Origin: Vagococcus_D sp963518325
GTDB taxonomy: Bacteria; Bacillota; Bacilli; Lactobacillales; Vagococcaceae
DNA length: 64,000 bases
NCBI RefSeq assembly: GCF_963518325.1
Contig: NZ_CAUQJB010000003.1
Coordinates: 186,001-250,000 of the forward strand
Direction: 5' to 3'
This document shows, piece after piece, positions 30,572 to 38,829 of this stretch. Within the stretch, counting starts at the first letter, position 1; each line of letters starts with the position of its first letter. The translations under genes were made by a program, and so were the position numbers. The notes beneath the pieces are model-generated. The model ran no database searches. It had not been told where the DNA came from and saw only the letters and a list, made by a program, of their open reading frames with translations.

Positions 30572-31084
30572 GTGGAATCTAAAAAAAGAAGTCCATTAAG
30601 GGCTATTCAACAATTTAAAGAGAAACACCCTGATTTATTTGAGTTTATCATGTTTAATATCATGAGTAATGTAGCGACGATCACCAATTTTATTGTTTTA
30701 TGGATTGGCACTGGCTTGTTGTTTGCCAATCTGTCAGAGATTGACTTTCACTGGTTTATTTTCAATTATTCCTCAAAGGAAGGGGGGCTTGGGGGCTTTC
30801 TTAGCTTTCTTTTGGCTTATAGCTGCGCCCAAGTCGTGAACTTTATCGTTCAGCGAAAATTTGTTTTTTCGGCTACGGTGGAGATAAAAAAAGTACTGCC
30901 GTGGTATCTGTTGACTGTGATGTTTGCGGGGATTATCTCCATTTGGTTACCGCCCTATATCATAAAATTAACTCAGTCCGTATTACATGGCTTTGCTCCG
31001 ACGTTTGCTAATATCGTCAACATTGTGTTGCAAGTGGTTATTAATTATCCCATGATGAAATTCAAAATCATGAAGAAGGAATAG
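30572..31084 (+). CDS. GtrA-like membrane protein
   Basis: 170 residues from a GTG after AAAGGTGATT. Four membrane helices, with the GtrA signatures EFIMFNIMSNVATITNFIVLW at the start and AQVVNFIVQRKFVF in the middle. GtrA-type proteins are thought to translocate undecaprenyl-linked sugars for glycosylation of surface polymers. It is followed within 32 bases by a family 2 glycosyltransferase and then UDP-galactopyranose mutase, a set pointing to a surface glycan modification. The upstream GH3 gene is 36 bases away and may share the transcript. Confidence 0.88.
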   Translation: MESKKRSPLRAIQQFKEKHPDLFEFIMFNIMSNVATITNFIVLWIGTGLLFANLSEIDFHWFIFNYSSKEGGLGGFLSFLLAYSCAQVVNFIVQRKFVFSATVEIKKVLPWYLLTVMFAGIISIWLPPYIIKLTQSVLHGFAPTFANIVNIVLQVVINYPMMKFKIMKKE

Positions 31085-31115
31085 GGGCCTTCAGAGAAAA
31101 AGGAGTACGTTAACA

Positions 31116-32126
31116 ATGAAATCGTTAAGTGTGGTTGTTCCTTGCTATAATTCGGAAGAGTATCTGGCACATTGTCTGGAGTCTTTACTGAAAGGTGGCC
31201 AACAACTGGAAATTATTATCGTAAATGATGGGTCAAGGGATCGAACTGCTGAAATCGCTGATGAGTTTCAGCGCCGTTTCCCACAGATCATCAAGGTCAT
31301 TCACCAACAAAATGGTGGCCATGGAATGGCGATTAATGCTGGCTTAAAAGAAGCCAAGGGAGACTATGTAAAAATTGTGGACAGCGACGATTGGGTCGAC
31401 GAAGGTGCCTTAAAGGCTGTCTTGCAGTTGATTGATCACTTGGCTGAGTCAGGTGGCGTAGATATGATTATTAATAATTATGTTTATGAAAAAGTGGGGG
31501 CCCGTAATAAAAAGAGCATTAACTATTCCGCCACATTACCAGTTGATCGAGTCTTTTCATGGAAGGAAGTCAATTTGCCAGTTGGCAAGTATTTACTGAT
31601 GCACGCGCTGATTTATCGGCGACAGGTCTTGGAAGACTGTCAACTCAAGCTGCCGGCTCACACCTTTTATGTGGACAATCTCTATGCCTTTGAGCCTCTG
31701 CCGTATGTGAAGCGGATGTACTATTTGAATGTTGATTTTTATCGTTATTTTATCGGTCGCGAGGATCAATCGGTCAATGAGAAAAACATGATTGCTCGTA
31801 TCGATCAACAATTGTTCGTTAATCAACGGATGGTGGATTTTTATTCGGATCTACAGGGTTTGTCTGAGGATCAGCAAAAGTACATGCGTCAGTACATTGA
31901 AATCATTACCAGTGTGTCTTCGGTAATGCTGTTAAAAGATGGTTCGCCAGAAAGTCTAACGAAAAAAGCTGAGTTATGGTCGTATATTGCCCAAAAAAAT
32001 CGGACATTGTATCAATTGATGCGTAAAAGTTTTATTGGTTACAGTGTCAATTTACCAGGGAGAACAGGTCGTTTTACGGTGATTGGGGTTTACCGGGTGC
32101 TTCAAAAAATTTATGGCTTTAACTAG
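31116..32126 (+). CDS. Family 2 glycosyltransferase
   Basis: 336 residues. The GT-A fold begins SVVVPCYNSEEYL, has the nucleotide-binding IIIVNDGSRDRT, HQQNGGHGMAINAGLKEAKGDYVKIVDSDDW with the DxD-type motif, and a helical C-terminal part. No membrane helices; it probably works at the inner membrane face. It lies between GtrA and glf, so it may transfer a sugar to undecaprenyl phosphate or to a polymer. Donor and acceptor are unknown. Confidence 0.9.
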   Translation: MKSLSVVVPCYNSEEYLAHCLESLLKGGQQLEIIIVNDGSRDRTAEIADEFQRRFPQIIKVIHQQNGGHGMAINAGLKEAKGDYVKIVDSDDWVDEGALKAVLQLIDHLAESGGVDMIINNYVYEKVGARNKKSINYSATLPVDRVFSWKEVNLPVGKYLLMHALIYRRQVLEDCQLKLPAHTFYVDNLYAFEPLPYVKRMYYLNVDFYRYFIGREDQSVNEKNMIARIDQQLFVNQRMVDFYSDLQGLSEDQQKYMRQYIEIITSVSSVMLLKDGSPESLTKKAELWSYIAQKNRTLYQLMRKSFIGYSVNLPGRTGRFTVIGVYRVLQKIYGFN

Positions 32127-32160
32127 TTTTGTGAGTCGGTGATAGGGAGAAGAAAAGCTT

Positions 32161-33273
32161 ATGGATAAATTTGATTATTTAGTTGTAGGCGCTGGTTTGT
32201 TTGGGTCGACGTTTGCATACGAAGCTGCGCAAAGGGGCTATCGGGTGAAGGTGATTGATAAGCGGGCCCATATTGGGGGCAATATTTACACGGAAAGGAT
32301 TGGCGGGATTGATGTACATCGTTATGGTGCCCATATTTTTCATACTCAGAACGATGTGATTTGGCAGTATATGAATCAATTTACGGAATTTAACCATTTT
32401 ATCAATGCTCCGATCGCCAATTATCGGGGAAATCTGTATAATCTACCCTTTAATATGAATACTTTTTATCAATTGTGGGGCATTACGTCACCAGCAGAAG
32501 CTCAGGCCAAAATTGCTGAGCAGCGGGCTGAGCTGGCCGGGAAAAAGCCTCAAAATTTAGAGGAGCAAGCCATTGCTTTGGTTGGAACAGATATTTATCA
32601 GCGATTGATTAAGTCTTACACTAAAAAGCAGTGGGGCAAAGAGCCAAAGGACCTGCCTGCTTTTATTATTAAACGGTTGCCTGTTCGTTTTACTTTTGAT
32701 AACAACTATTTCTCTGATAGGTATCAGGGGATCCCTGTGGCTGGTTATACGGCGATTGTGGAAAAAATGCTGTCTTCAGATCGGATTGTCGTTGAGACCA
32801 ATCAGGATTTTTTTGACAATAAAGCTACCTATCTTCGGGAGTATCCGAAAATTATCTATTCAGGAATGATTGATAATTATTTTGATTATCAGTTAGGGGT
32901 TCTGGAATATCGGTCGTTGGAATTTGAAACCACTTATTTAAAAAATGTGGCAAATTATCAAGGGAACGCCGTTGTTAATTTTACCGATGAGGAAACACCT
33001 TATACGCGGATTATTGAGCATAAGCACTTTAACTTTGGGCAGCAGCCGGATACGATCATTACCAAGGAGTACTCAAAGGAGTGGCGTCAAGGTGATGAGG
33101 CTTATTATCCGGTGAATGATCAGAAGAACACCCACTTGTATAAGAAATATGTCAAGTTGGCTAAAGGAGAACCGAATGTGATTTTTGGGGGACGTTTGGG
33201 GACCTATCAGTACTTGAATATGGATCAGGTCGTGGCTAATGCACTGGCTTTAGTCAAACGTGAATTTAACTAA
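32161..33273 (+). CDS. glf: UDP-galactopyranose mutase
   Basis: 370 residues, the expected length. FAD-binding motif VVGAGLFGSTFAYEAAQRG, then HIGGNIYTE, HRYGAHIFHTQND, YTKKQWGKEPKDLPAFIIKRLPVR and FGGRLGTYQYLNMDQV are all diagnostic. It interconverts UDP-galactopyranose and UDP-galactofuranose with reduced FAD. It supplies the donor for galactofuranose-containing surface glycans. It ends the GtrA-GT2-glf group before a strong terminator. No galactofuranosyltransferase is obvious unless the upstream GT2 is one. Confidence 0.96.
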   Translation: MDKFDYLVVGAGLFGSTFAYEAAQRGYRVKVIDKRAHIGGNIYTERIGGIDVHRYGAHIFHTQNDVIWQYMNQFTEFNHFINAPIANYRGNLYNLPFNMNTFYQLWGITSPAEAQAKIAEQRAELAGKKPQNLEEQAIALVGTDIYQRLIKSYTKKQWGKEPKDLPAFIIKRLPVRFTFDNNYFSDRYQGIPVAGYTAIVEKMLSSDRIVVETNQDFFDNKATYLREYPKIIYSGMIDNYFDYQLGVLEYRSLEFETTYLKNVANYQGNAVVNFTDEETPYTRIIEHKHFNFGQQPDTIITKEYSKEWRQGDEAYYPVNDQKNTHLYKKYVKLAKGEPNVIFGGRLGTYQYLNMDQVVANALALVKREFN

Positions 33274-33324
33274 GCAGTTATCAGCAATCATTCCTTTGGA
33301 GAAATGATTGCTGATAACTGCTTT
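33272..33324 (+). terminator. Terminator after glf
   Basis: A perfect stem of about 21 pairs (AAGCAGTTATCAGCAATCAT and its complement) around a TCCTTTGGAG-type loop, followed by a short T run interrupted by C. Confidence 0.8.
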
Positions 33325-33343
33325 CCTTATGATGTTGGGATTC

Positions 33344-33378
33344 CGTGACAAGATATGTTTTTTTCGTGACAGGTTATG
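33344..33378. promoter_or_regulatory. Direct repeat operator upstream of the membrane GH3 gene
   Basis: CGTGACAAGATATG (33344-33357) and CGTGACAGGTTATG (33365-33378) are direct repeats exactly 21 bp apart. On the other strand the box is TGTCACG. The rpiR-GH4 intergenic region at 37339-37366 has TGTCACA twice with the same 21-bp period. Confidence 0.65.
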
Positions 33379-33406
33379 CAAGAGTTATTTCATAAATAAC
33401 AGCAAA

Positions 33407-33415
33407 TGCTATACT
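33407..33415 (+). promoter_or_regulatory. Extended -10 promoter of the membrane GH3 gene
   Basis: TG-C-TATACT with no good -35, the same form (TGCTATAAT) as the GH4 promoter at 37428. It lies 29 bases after the GTGACA direct repeats, so those could position an activator. Confidence 0.55.
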
Positions 33416-33509
33416 TAAGCTAATAGTCAATGACGATAAAGCTGTTGTCATAACAAGGATTTATCGTTAAATACAAGAAATGGGGAAGGTATTTTATGAA
33501 GTTGTAATT

Positions 33510-33523
33510 TGAAAGCGTTCTAA
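33510..33523 (+). promoter_or_regulatory. cre-like site before the membrane GH3 gene
   Basis: TGAAAGCGTTCTAA matches TGWAANCGNTNWCA with one mismatch. It lies about 90 bases downstream of the predicted transcription start and 58 before the ATG, a roadblock position. Confidence 0.6.
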
Positions 33524-33580
33524 AAAAGGGCTACCTATAGCAGATTAAGTCTAAATGACGCCATGAGAAGGAGAGTACCG

Positions 33581-36466
33581 ATGAAAAAGAAGAGAAGATT
33601 ACCAATACCTGTAGCAGTTATTATTTATTTGATCACCACCTTATTAACAGTTCTGTTAATCGTGGGAAATGTGCTGATATTATCTTATTCACAAATCGTG
33701 ACCGTCTTTACAGGTCAAAGTTCAACCAAGTTGGTTGCGGCAAAAGATGAAAAGCCAGTTGATTTTTTCACCAGTGATTTTAAAAATAATGAGGCCTTAC
33801 ATGACTACACAAAAGAATTAGGACAGGAAATTGTGGAAGAAGCGATTGTTTTGATAAAAAATGACGACAGTACCTTGCCACTAGCTTCTGGCAATAAGGT
33901 TAGTTTATTAGGTCAGAACTCAGTTGATTTAATTTATGGTGGCGGTGGGGCTGGTTCAATTGACACCAGTAAAGCGCCGGACTTTAAGACCGTGATGAAA
34001 AAATCAGGATTTGAGATTAATCCGACTTTATGGGACTTTTACACGAAAGGTGAAGGGAAAGATTTCCGCAAAGAAACTCCGAGTATTACTGGACAAGGAG
34101 CCTTTAAAGTTAACGAAGTACCGAAAGACCTTTATACCAAAGAAGTAATTAACAGTTTTGCCGATTATCAAGATGCGGCAATCGTGACAATTGGCCGTTC
34201 CGGAGGCGAAAGCGCCGACTTATCACCTGATAAATTAGAATCTGGTTATCATTATTTGGAATTGGACCAAGAAGAACGGGATTTATTGCAGTTGGCTCAG
34301 GATAACTTTGAAAAAGTTGTGGTAATTTTAAATACGTCTAATCCGATTGAACTGGGATTTTTAAAGGAATACAAGATTGATGCCTGTATTTGGGCAGGTG
34401 CTTTAGGGCAAACAGGCGCTTACGGAATTGGGCAAGTCTTAAATGGTAAGGTCAATCCCTCTGGTCGTTTAGTTGACACCTATGCCTACGATGCTTTTAG
34501 CTCGCCGGCGATGGTTAACTTTGGGGATTACACGATTAAAAACAGTGAGGTGGCTAACGGCAATAAATACGTGGTTTACGGTGAGGGAATCTATGTGGGC
34601 TATAAGTATTATGAAACCCGTTACGAAGATGTGATCTTAGGGAATGAGGAAGCGACGGCTTACGATTACGCCACGCAAGTTCAATATCCCTTTGGTTATG
34701 GTCTTTCTTATACAAATTTTGCTTGGACAGATTATCAAGTGAAAGAAACTGATAGTAGCTTTGAGGTCAGTTTAACCATTAGCAACAAGGGGAAAGCAGC
34801 TGGTAAGGAGACTGTTCAACTTTATCTGCAATCGCCTTATACCGATTACGATAAAGAAAACCAGATCGAAAAAGCCGCAGTTCAATTAGTTGGCTTTGAT
34901 AAAACGGTGATGATTCCAGCTGGACAATCAGAAACGGTGAAGATTGAAGTACCAAAAGAAGAGATGAAAACCTATGACAGTCAAGGCCATGGGACGTATA
35001 TTGTGGATGCCGGAGATTATTATTTGGCGGCTGGTCGCGACGCTCATGAAGCCCTCAATAACATCCTAGCTGCTAAAGGAAAAACCGTGGCAGATGGGAT
35101 GGATGCTGAGGGACAAAAAGAACTGACTAAAAAAGTCACAGTGGACGAATTAGATGCCACTACTTATGCTGTTTCAGCAGAAACTGGAAAAGAGATTAAC
35201 AATCAATTTGAAGCTGTTGACATTAAAAAATATGACGATCAGTTTACCTATCTTTCACGTAGTGACTGGGAGGGCACTTGGCCGACCGTTTATCAGGAGG
35301 GTCAGTTAGAGGCCAGTGAACAGCTATTGGCCGATCTTGAATTTTCTCATGAAGAAAATAAAGCTGATAAGATGCCAGAATTTGAAAAAGTTAGCAAAAA
35401 ATATGGAAAATTAAGTGCCGCTATGCTAATCGGAGCAGACTACGATGACGATAAGTATCAGGCACTGTTGAACCAAATGAGTTTAGAGGACATGACGACT
35501 TTAGTCAGAATGGGGGGCTACGCCACTCATTACATCGAATCGATTAATTTACCAGGAACAATCAATAAAGATGGCCCTGCGGGAATTTCTAGCACATTAG
35601 TAGGCGGTGGTGAGTCCACGGCAATGGGCTATCCGGCACAAGTGGTTGTGGCATCGACTTGGAATACGGATGTGGTGAATCGAATGGGGAAAGCCATTGG
35701 CGAAGACAGTTTAGCCGCGAAAGTATCGGGTTGGTATGCTCCGGGTATTAATACCCACCGTCTGCCATTTGGTGGTCGTAATTTTGAATACTTTTCAGAG
35801 GACAGTTTTATATCTGGTAAATTAAGTGCCAGCGAAGTCGAAGGGGCTCAAAATAAGGGAACTTTTGTCTTTATGAAACATTTTGCTCTAAATGACATCG
35901 AAACCAATCGAATGGGCGGGGCGATGTTTGCCAATGAACAAGCTCTTAGAGAAATTTATTTGAAACCATTTGAAACTACCGTTAGAGAAGGTGATGCCTC
36001 AGGCGCCATGGCTGGCATGAATCGGATTGGGGCTCGTTGGGTAGGCAGTCATAAAGGGTTAATGACCAATACTTTGCGAGATGAATGGGACTTCAGGGGT
36101 CTTGTGATTACCGATCAGGCTTCCTTTCCAAATTTTTATTATCAAGACATGTTTGGCGGGTTGGAAGCAGGCACCGATATGTGGCTCAATACCAGTACTA
36201 TGTTGTGGAATTTCTCGGATAAAGAGTTAACGCCAACCATGGCCAATCATTTGCGGAAGGCTTCTCATAACATTATTTACACGATTGTTAACAGCAATGC
36301 CATGAACGGTGTGACACCAAAGACAGAGGTTAAAAAGGCAACACCTAAGTGGAAATTCTTCTTGTTGGCTGCTGATGTAGTCATTGGTGGGTTACTAGTC
36401 TTTATCTTCTTTATTACCACGCGAAAATTAATCAGACAACGGCGTGAGAAGAAGGCGATGAAATAA
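33581..36466 (+). CDS. Membrane-anchored GH3 beta-glycosidase with permuted domain order
   Basis: About 961 residues from the ATG at 33581 (AGAAGGAGAG). An N-terminal membrane helix (about 8-35) and a C-terminal helix (about 923-945) with a basic tail flank the enzyme. The domain order is inverted relative to ordinary GH3: the alpha/beta GH3_C domain comes first (EAIVLIKNDDSTLPL), then the fibronectin III-like part (YPFGYGLSYTNFAWTDY), and the catalytic barrel last. The barrel has FGGRNFEYFSEDSF, KHFALNDIETNR and nucleophile Asp845 in VITDQAS. This inverted order is known from some rumen GH3 enzymes. It probably cleaves beta-glucosides at the cell surface. Confidence 0.88.
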   Translation: MKKKRRLPIPVAVIIYLITTLLTVLLIVGNVLILSYSQIVTVFTGQSSTKLVAAKDEKPVDFFTSDFKNNEALHDYTKELGQEIVEEAIVLIKNDDSTLPLASGNKVSLLGQNSVDLIYGGGGAGSIDTSKAPDFKTVMKKSGFEINPTLWDFYTKGEGKDFRKETPSITGQGAFKVNEVPKDLYTKEVINSFADYQDAAIVTIGRSGGESADLSPDKLESGYHYLELDQEERDLLQLAQDNFEKVVVILNTSNPIELGFLKEYKIDACIWAGALGQTGAYGIGQVLNGKVNPSGRLVDTYAYDAFSSPAMVNFGDYTIKNSEVANGNKYVVYGEGIYVGYKYYETRYEDVILGNEEATAYDYATQVQYPFGYGLSYTNFAWTDYQVKETDSSFEVSLTISNKGKAAGKETVQLYLQSPYTDYDKENQIEKAAVQLVGFDKTVMIPAGQSETVKIEVPKEEMKTYDSQGHGTYIVDAGDYYLAAGRDAHEALNNILAAKGKTVADGMDAEGQKELTKKVTVDELDATTYAVSAETGKEINNQFEAVDIKKYDDQFTYLSRSDWEGTWPTVYQEGQLEASEQLLADLEFSHEENKADKMPEFEKVSKKYGKLSAAMLIGADYDDDKYQALLNQMSLEDMTTLVRMGGYATHYIESINLPGTINKDGPAGISSTLVGGGESTAMGYPAQVVVASTWNTDVVNRMGKAIGEDSLAAKVSGWYAPGINTHRLPFGGRNFEYFSEDSFISGKLSASEVEGAQNKGTFVFMKHFALNDIETNRMGGAMFANEQALREIYLKPFETTVREGDASGAMAGMNRIGARWVGSHKGLMTNTLRDEWDFRGLVITDQASFPNFYYQDMFGGLEAGTDMWLNTSTMLWNFSDKELTPTMANHLRKASHNIIYTIVNSNAMNGVTPKTEVKKATPKWKFFLLAADVVIGGLLVFIFFITTRKLIRQRREKKAMK

Positions 36467-36471
36467 AAACA

Positions 36472-36508
36472 AAAGACAGTCTAGTTAAGTTGCTAGGCTG
36501 TCTTTATT
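36472..36508. terminator. Terminator after the membrane GH3 gene
   Basis: AAAGACAG-CTAG pairs with CTAG-CTGTCTTT. T-rich sequence follows on both strands, so it may also serve the convergent rpiR gene. Confidence 0.8.
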
Positions 36509-36545
36509 TGTCTTTAAAAATTCCTGCGATGATAATCAAACTGAA

Positions 36546-37292
36546 TTAATGATTATGGATAGCTCTGGCAATCGATTCCAGAATAAATAAAACGGGAAGT
36601 TGGGAAGTGATATCCTGTTCGACTAGAGATTCTTTGGTAATGTAATATGGAATATTCACATTGGAGAGCTTGGCAACCGTTGAATTGGCTGTGTTTGTGA
36701 TGGAAATAATATTGCTGTTACGAAAGTTAAGGTTACTTAAATAATTGATTACTTCAGGCGTTTCGCCAGAAACGGAAAGGGCAATGACACAGGTTTTATC
36801 CAATAAGTCCTTAGAAAGAAAGGACATGGGATTGGTAACGGGATCTTCAATTCGCAATGCCATCTGAAATAACGAAGAAAAATACAAGGCACCGTATTCA
36901 GCCATAACATTGGAAGAGCCCACCCCAATAAAGAGAATTAACTCTTTATTTATTAGTAATTGGATTGCCGCTTCAATTTTTTTTTGAAAGTGAGGCTGAG
37001 TTGTCCGTGTTAAAAAATCGATATATGTTGAGGTGTCGAGGGTGACAGCATGATCAAACTGGTCGCGACTTTGTAAGTATAAGCGCAGGCGAATTTTAAA
37101 TTCGGAGAAGCCCTTACACTCAAATTTTTGACAAAAACGTTGAATCGTTGTGGTACTTGTATGGGTTTGGTCAGCTAATTCACGAATCGTCATGTAAGTG
37201 GTTTGTTCCAAGTGGTCCGTGATGTATTTATAGATGTCGAAATCTAAATCCGTTAACTCAGGTGTTCGATTTAAAAATAACAAAGTGATCAC
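36546..37292 (-). CDS. RpiR family regulator of the beta-glucoside genes
   Basis: 248 residues from the GTG at 37292; a TTG at 37283 is better spaced from AAAGGA and may be the true start. The N-terminal HTH_6 domain has TIRELADQTHTSTTTIQRFCQKFECKGFSEFK. The C-terminal SIS domain has ELILFIGVGSSNVMAEYGA and ALSVSGETPEVI, and senses a phosphosugar. It is divergent from the GH4/PTS operon across 204 bases holding the TGTCACA repeats, which also occur before the membrane GH3 gene. It probably controls both in response to a phosphorylated beta-glucoside. Confidence 0.9.
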   Translation of the reverse strand: MITLLFLNRTPELTDLDFDIYKYITDHLEQTTYMTIRELADQTHTSTTTIQRFCQKFECKGFSEFKIRLRLYLQSRDQFDHAVTLDTSTYIDFLTRTTQPHFQKKIEAAIQLLINKELILFIGVGSSNVMAEYGALYFSSLFQMALRIEDPVTNPMSFLSKDLLDKTCVIALSVSGETPEVINYLSNLNFRNSNIISITNTANSTVAKLSNVNIPYYITKESLVEQDITSQLPVLFILESIARAIHNH

Positions 37293-37338
37293 ATCCTTTA
37301 ATTAGAGTATAAGTCATCCCATCTTAAAAAGAAACAGC

Positions 37339-37366
37339 TGTCACAACCTGTGATAAAAGTGTCACA
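37339..37366. promoter_or_regulatory. TGTCACA direct repeats, putative RpiR operator
   Basis: TGTCACA at 37339-37345 and 37360-37366, 21 bp apart. The first is also half of a palindrome TGTCACA-ACC-TGTGATA. The same box and period occur before the membrane GH3 gene in inverted orientation. Confidence 0.65.
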
Positions 37367-37427
37367 AATATCAATCGACTGATGGTGTGCCTAAAGAACT
37401 GGAAATCCGTTATTTATGAAAAGAACT

Positions 37428-37463
37428 TGCTATAATGTGAACAAGTCGATGAAAGCGTTTATC
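37428..37463 (+). promoter_or_regulatory. Extended -10 promoter and cre-like site of the GH4-PTS operon
   Basis: TG-C-TATAAT (37428-37436) is an extended -10 without a good -35. TGAAAGCGTTTATC (37450-37463) resembles a cre with two end mismatches and lies just downstream of the start point, so CcpA would block elongation. Confidence 0.6.
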
Positions 37464-37496
37464 TAAGGGCGACTATTATTAGCAGGAGGCGTTAGG

Positions 37497-38825
37497 ATGA
37501 AAAAATTAAAAATCGTCACCATAGGCGGTGGTTCCGGGTATACCCCAGAATTAGTCGAAGGATTTATTAAACGATACTTGGAGATGCCAGTAACGGAATT
37601 GTGGTTAGTTGATGTGGAAGAAGGAAAGGAGAAATTAGCTTTAGTCGAGCAATTATCTCGGCGGATTCTAGAGAAAGCTGGCAGCTCGATTCAGTTGTTT
37701 ACAACACTTAATCGGCAGGAAGCGCTGAAAGACGCTGATTTTGTCTTAACCCAATTTAGAATCGGCCAGATGGAGGCGAGGATTCAAGATGAAAACATTC
37801 CCCTTAAATATGAGACGATTGGTCAGGAAACCAATGGGCCAGGTGAGTTGTTTAAAGCATTTCGGACGATTCCAGTCATGCTTGATCTTGTCAAAGAGAT
37901 GGAAGCCCACTGTCCTGAGGCTTGGCTAATTAATTTCGCCAATCCCGCAGGAATGCTGTCGGAAGCGGTTCTTAATCACAGTAAGTGGACCAAAATTATC
38001 AGTATATGTAATGGCCCCTTGTCAATTGAAAATGACATTGCCAGAGTTTTGGGAGTGGATAGACGGCGCTTGTATGTGGAGTTTGCCGGGTTAAATCATC
38101 TGATTTTTGCAAAAAAAGTGTGTTTGGATGGGAAGGACGTAACGGAACAAGTCATTAATTCGGTAGCAGATGAAGGCGCTTTTGTAGATAATCCTGGTAG
38201 CTCAGATTGGCAGCCTGATTTTTTGAAAGGCTTAAAGGCTTTACCAATGAGTTATTTACAGTATTATTGGAAAACGAATGAAGTGCTGGCAAGTGAGCAG
38301 TATGCAGCCAGCCATGGTGGCTCTAGGGCTGTGGTTGCGCAAAAGATGGATCAGGAATTATTTGAGGTTTACCGAGATCAAGGGTTGATGGCGGCGCCTG
38401 AATTATTAAGGAAAAGAGGCGGCGCTGGTTACAGTGAAGCGGCCTGTGATTTAATTACCTCACTCTATACGGATAAGCGGGACATTCAAACCGTTAATGT
38501 TAGAAATAATGGGGCGATTACCAATTTAGCATCAGATGTGGTGGTGGAAGTTAATTGTGTGATTACGAGTCAAGGGCCGGTTCCTCTGACGACTGGTCCA
38601 TTGCCCCCAGAGTTGAATGGGATTATTCAAGCCATGAAGTCCTACGAGCAGGTGGCATGTGAGGCGGCTGTGACAGGGGATTATAACCAAGCGTTAGTCG
38701 CGATGACGATCAATCCTTTAGTCTCAAGTGATAGTCAAGGAAAGGCCATGTTAGATGAGTTGCTAGAGGTTCATCAAGCTTTTTTACCACAATTTAATCA
38801 ATCCCACATCAAAAAAGGAGATTAG
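37497..38825 (+). CDS. GH4 6-phospho-beta-glucosidase
   Basis: 442 residues. GH4 enzymes use NAD+ and a divalent metal. The NAD motif is TIGGGSGYTPELVEG, the conserved QETNGPGELFKAFRTIP follows, the metal-binding Cys is in ISICNGP, and the His in AGLNHLIF. The CN-P form of the Cys motif marks beta-type enzymes, against CD-P in the two alpha-type GH4 genes of this window. It hydrolyses a 6-phospho-beta-glucoside delivered by a PTS. The IIC gene follows 4 bases later. Start after GCAGGAGGCG. Confidence 0.92.
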   Translation: MKKLKIVTIGGGSGYTPELVEGFIKRYLEMPVTELWLVDVEEGKEKLALVEQLSRRILEKAGSSIQLFTTLNRQEALKDADFVLTQFRIGQMEARIQDENIPLKYETIGQETNGPGELFKAFRTIPVMLDLVKEMEAHCPEAWLINFANPAGMLSEAVLNHSKWTKIISICNGPLSIENDIARVLGVDRRRLYVEFAGLNHLIFAKKVCLDGKDVTEQVINSVADEGAFVDNPGSSDWQPDFLKGLKALPMSYLQYYWKTNEVLASEQYAASHGGSRAVVAQKMDQELFEVYRDQGLMAAPELLRKRGGAGYSEAACDLITSLYTDKRDIQTVNVRNNGAITNLASDVVVEVNCVITSQGPVPLTTGPLPPELNGIIQAMKSYEQVACEAAVTGDYNQALVAMTINPLVSSDSQGKAMLDELLEVHQAFLPQFNQSHIKKGD

Positions 38826-38829
38826 GAAA

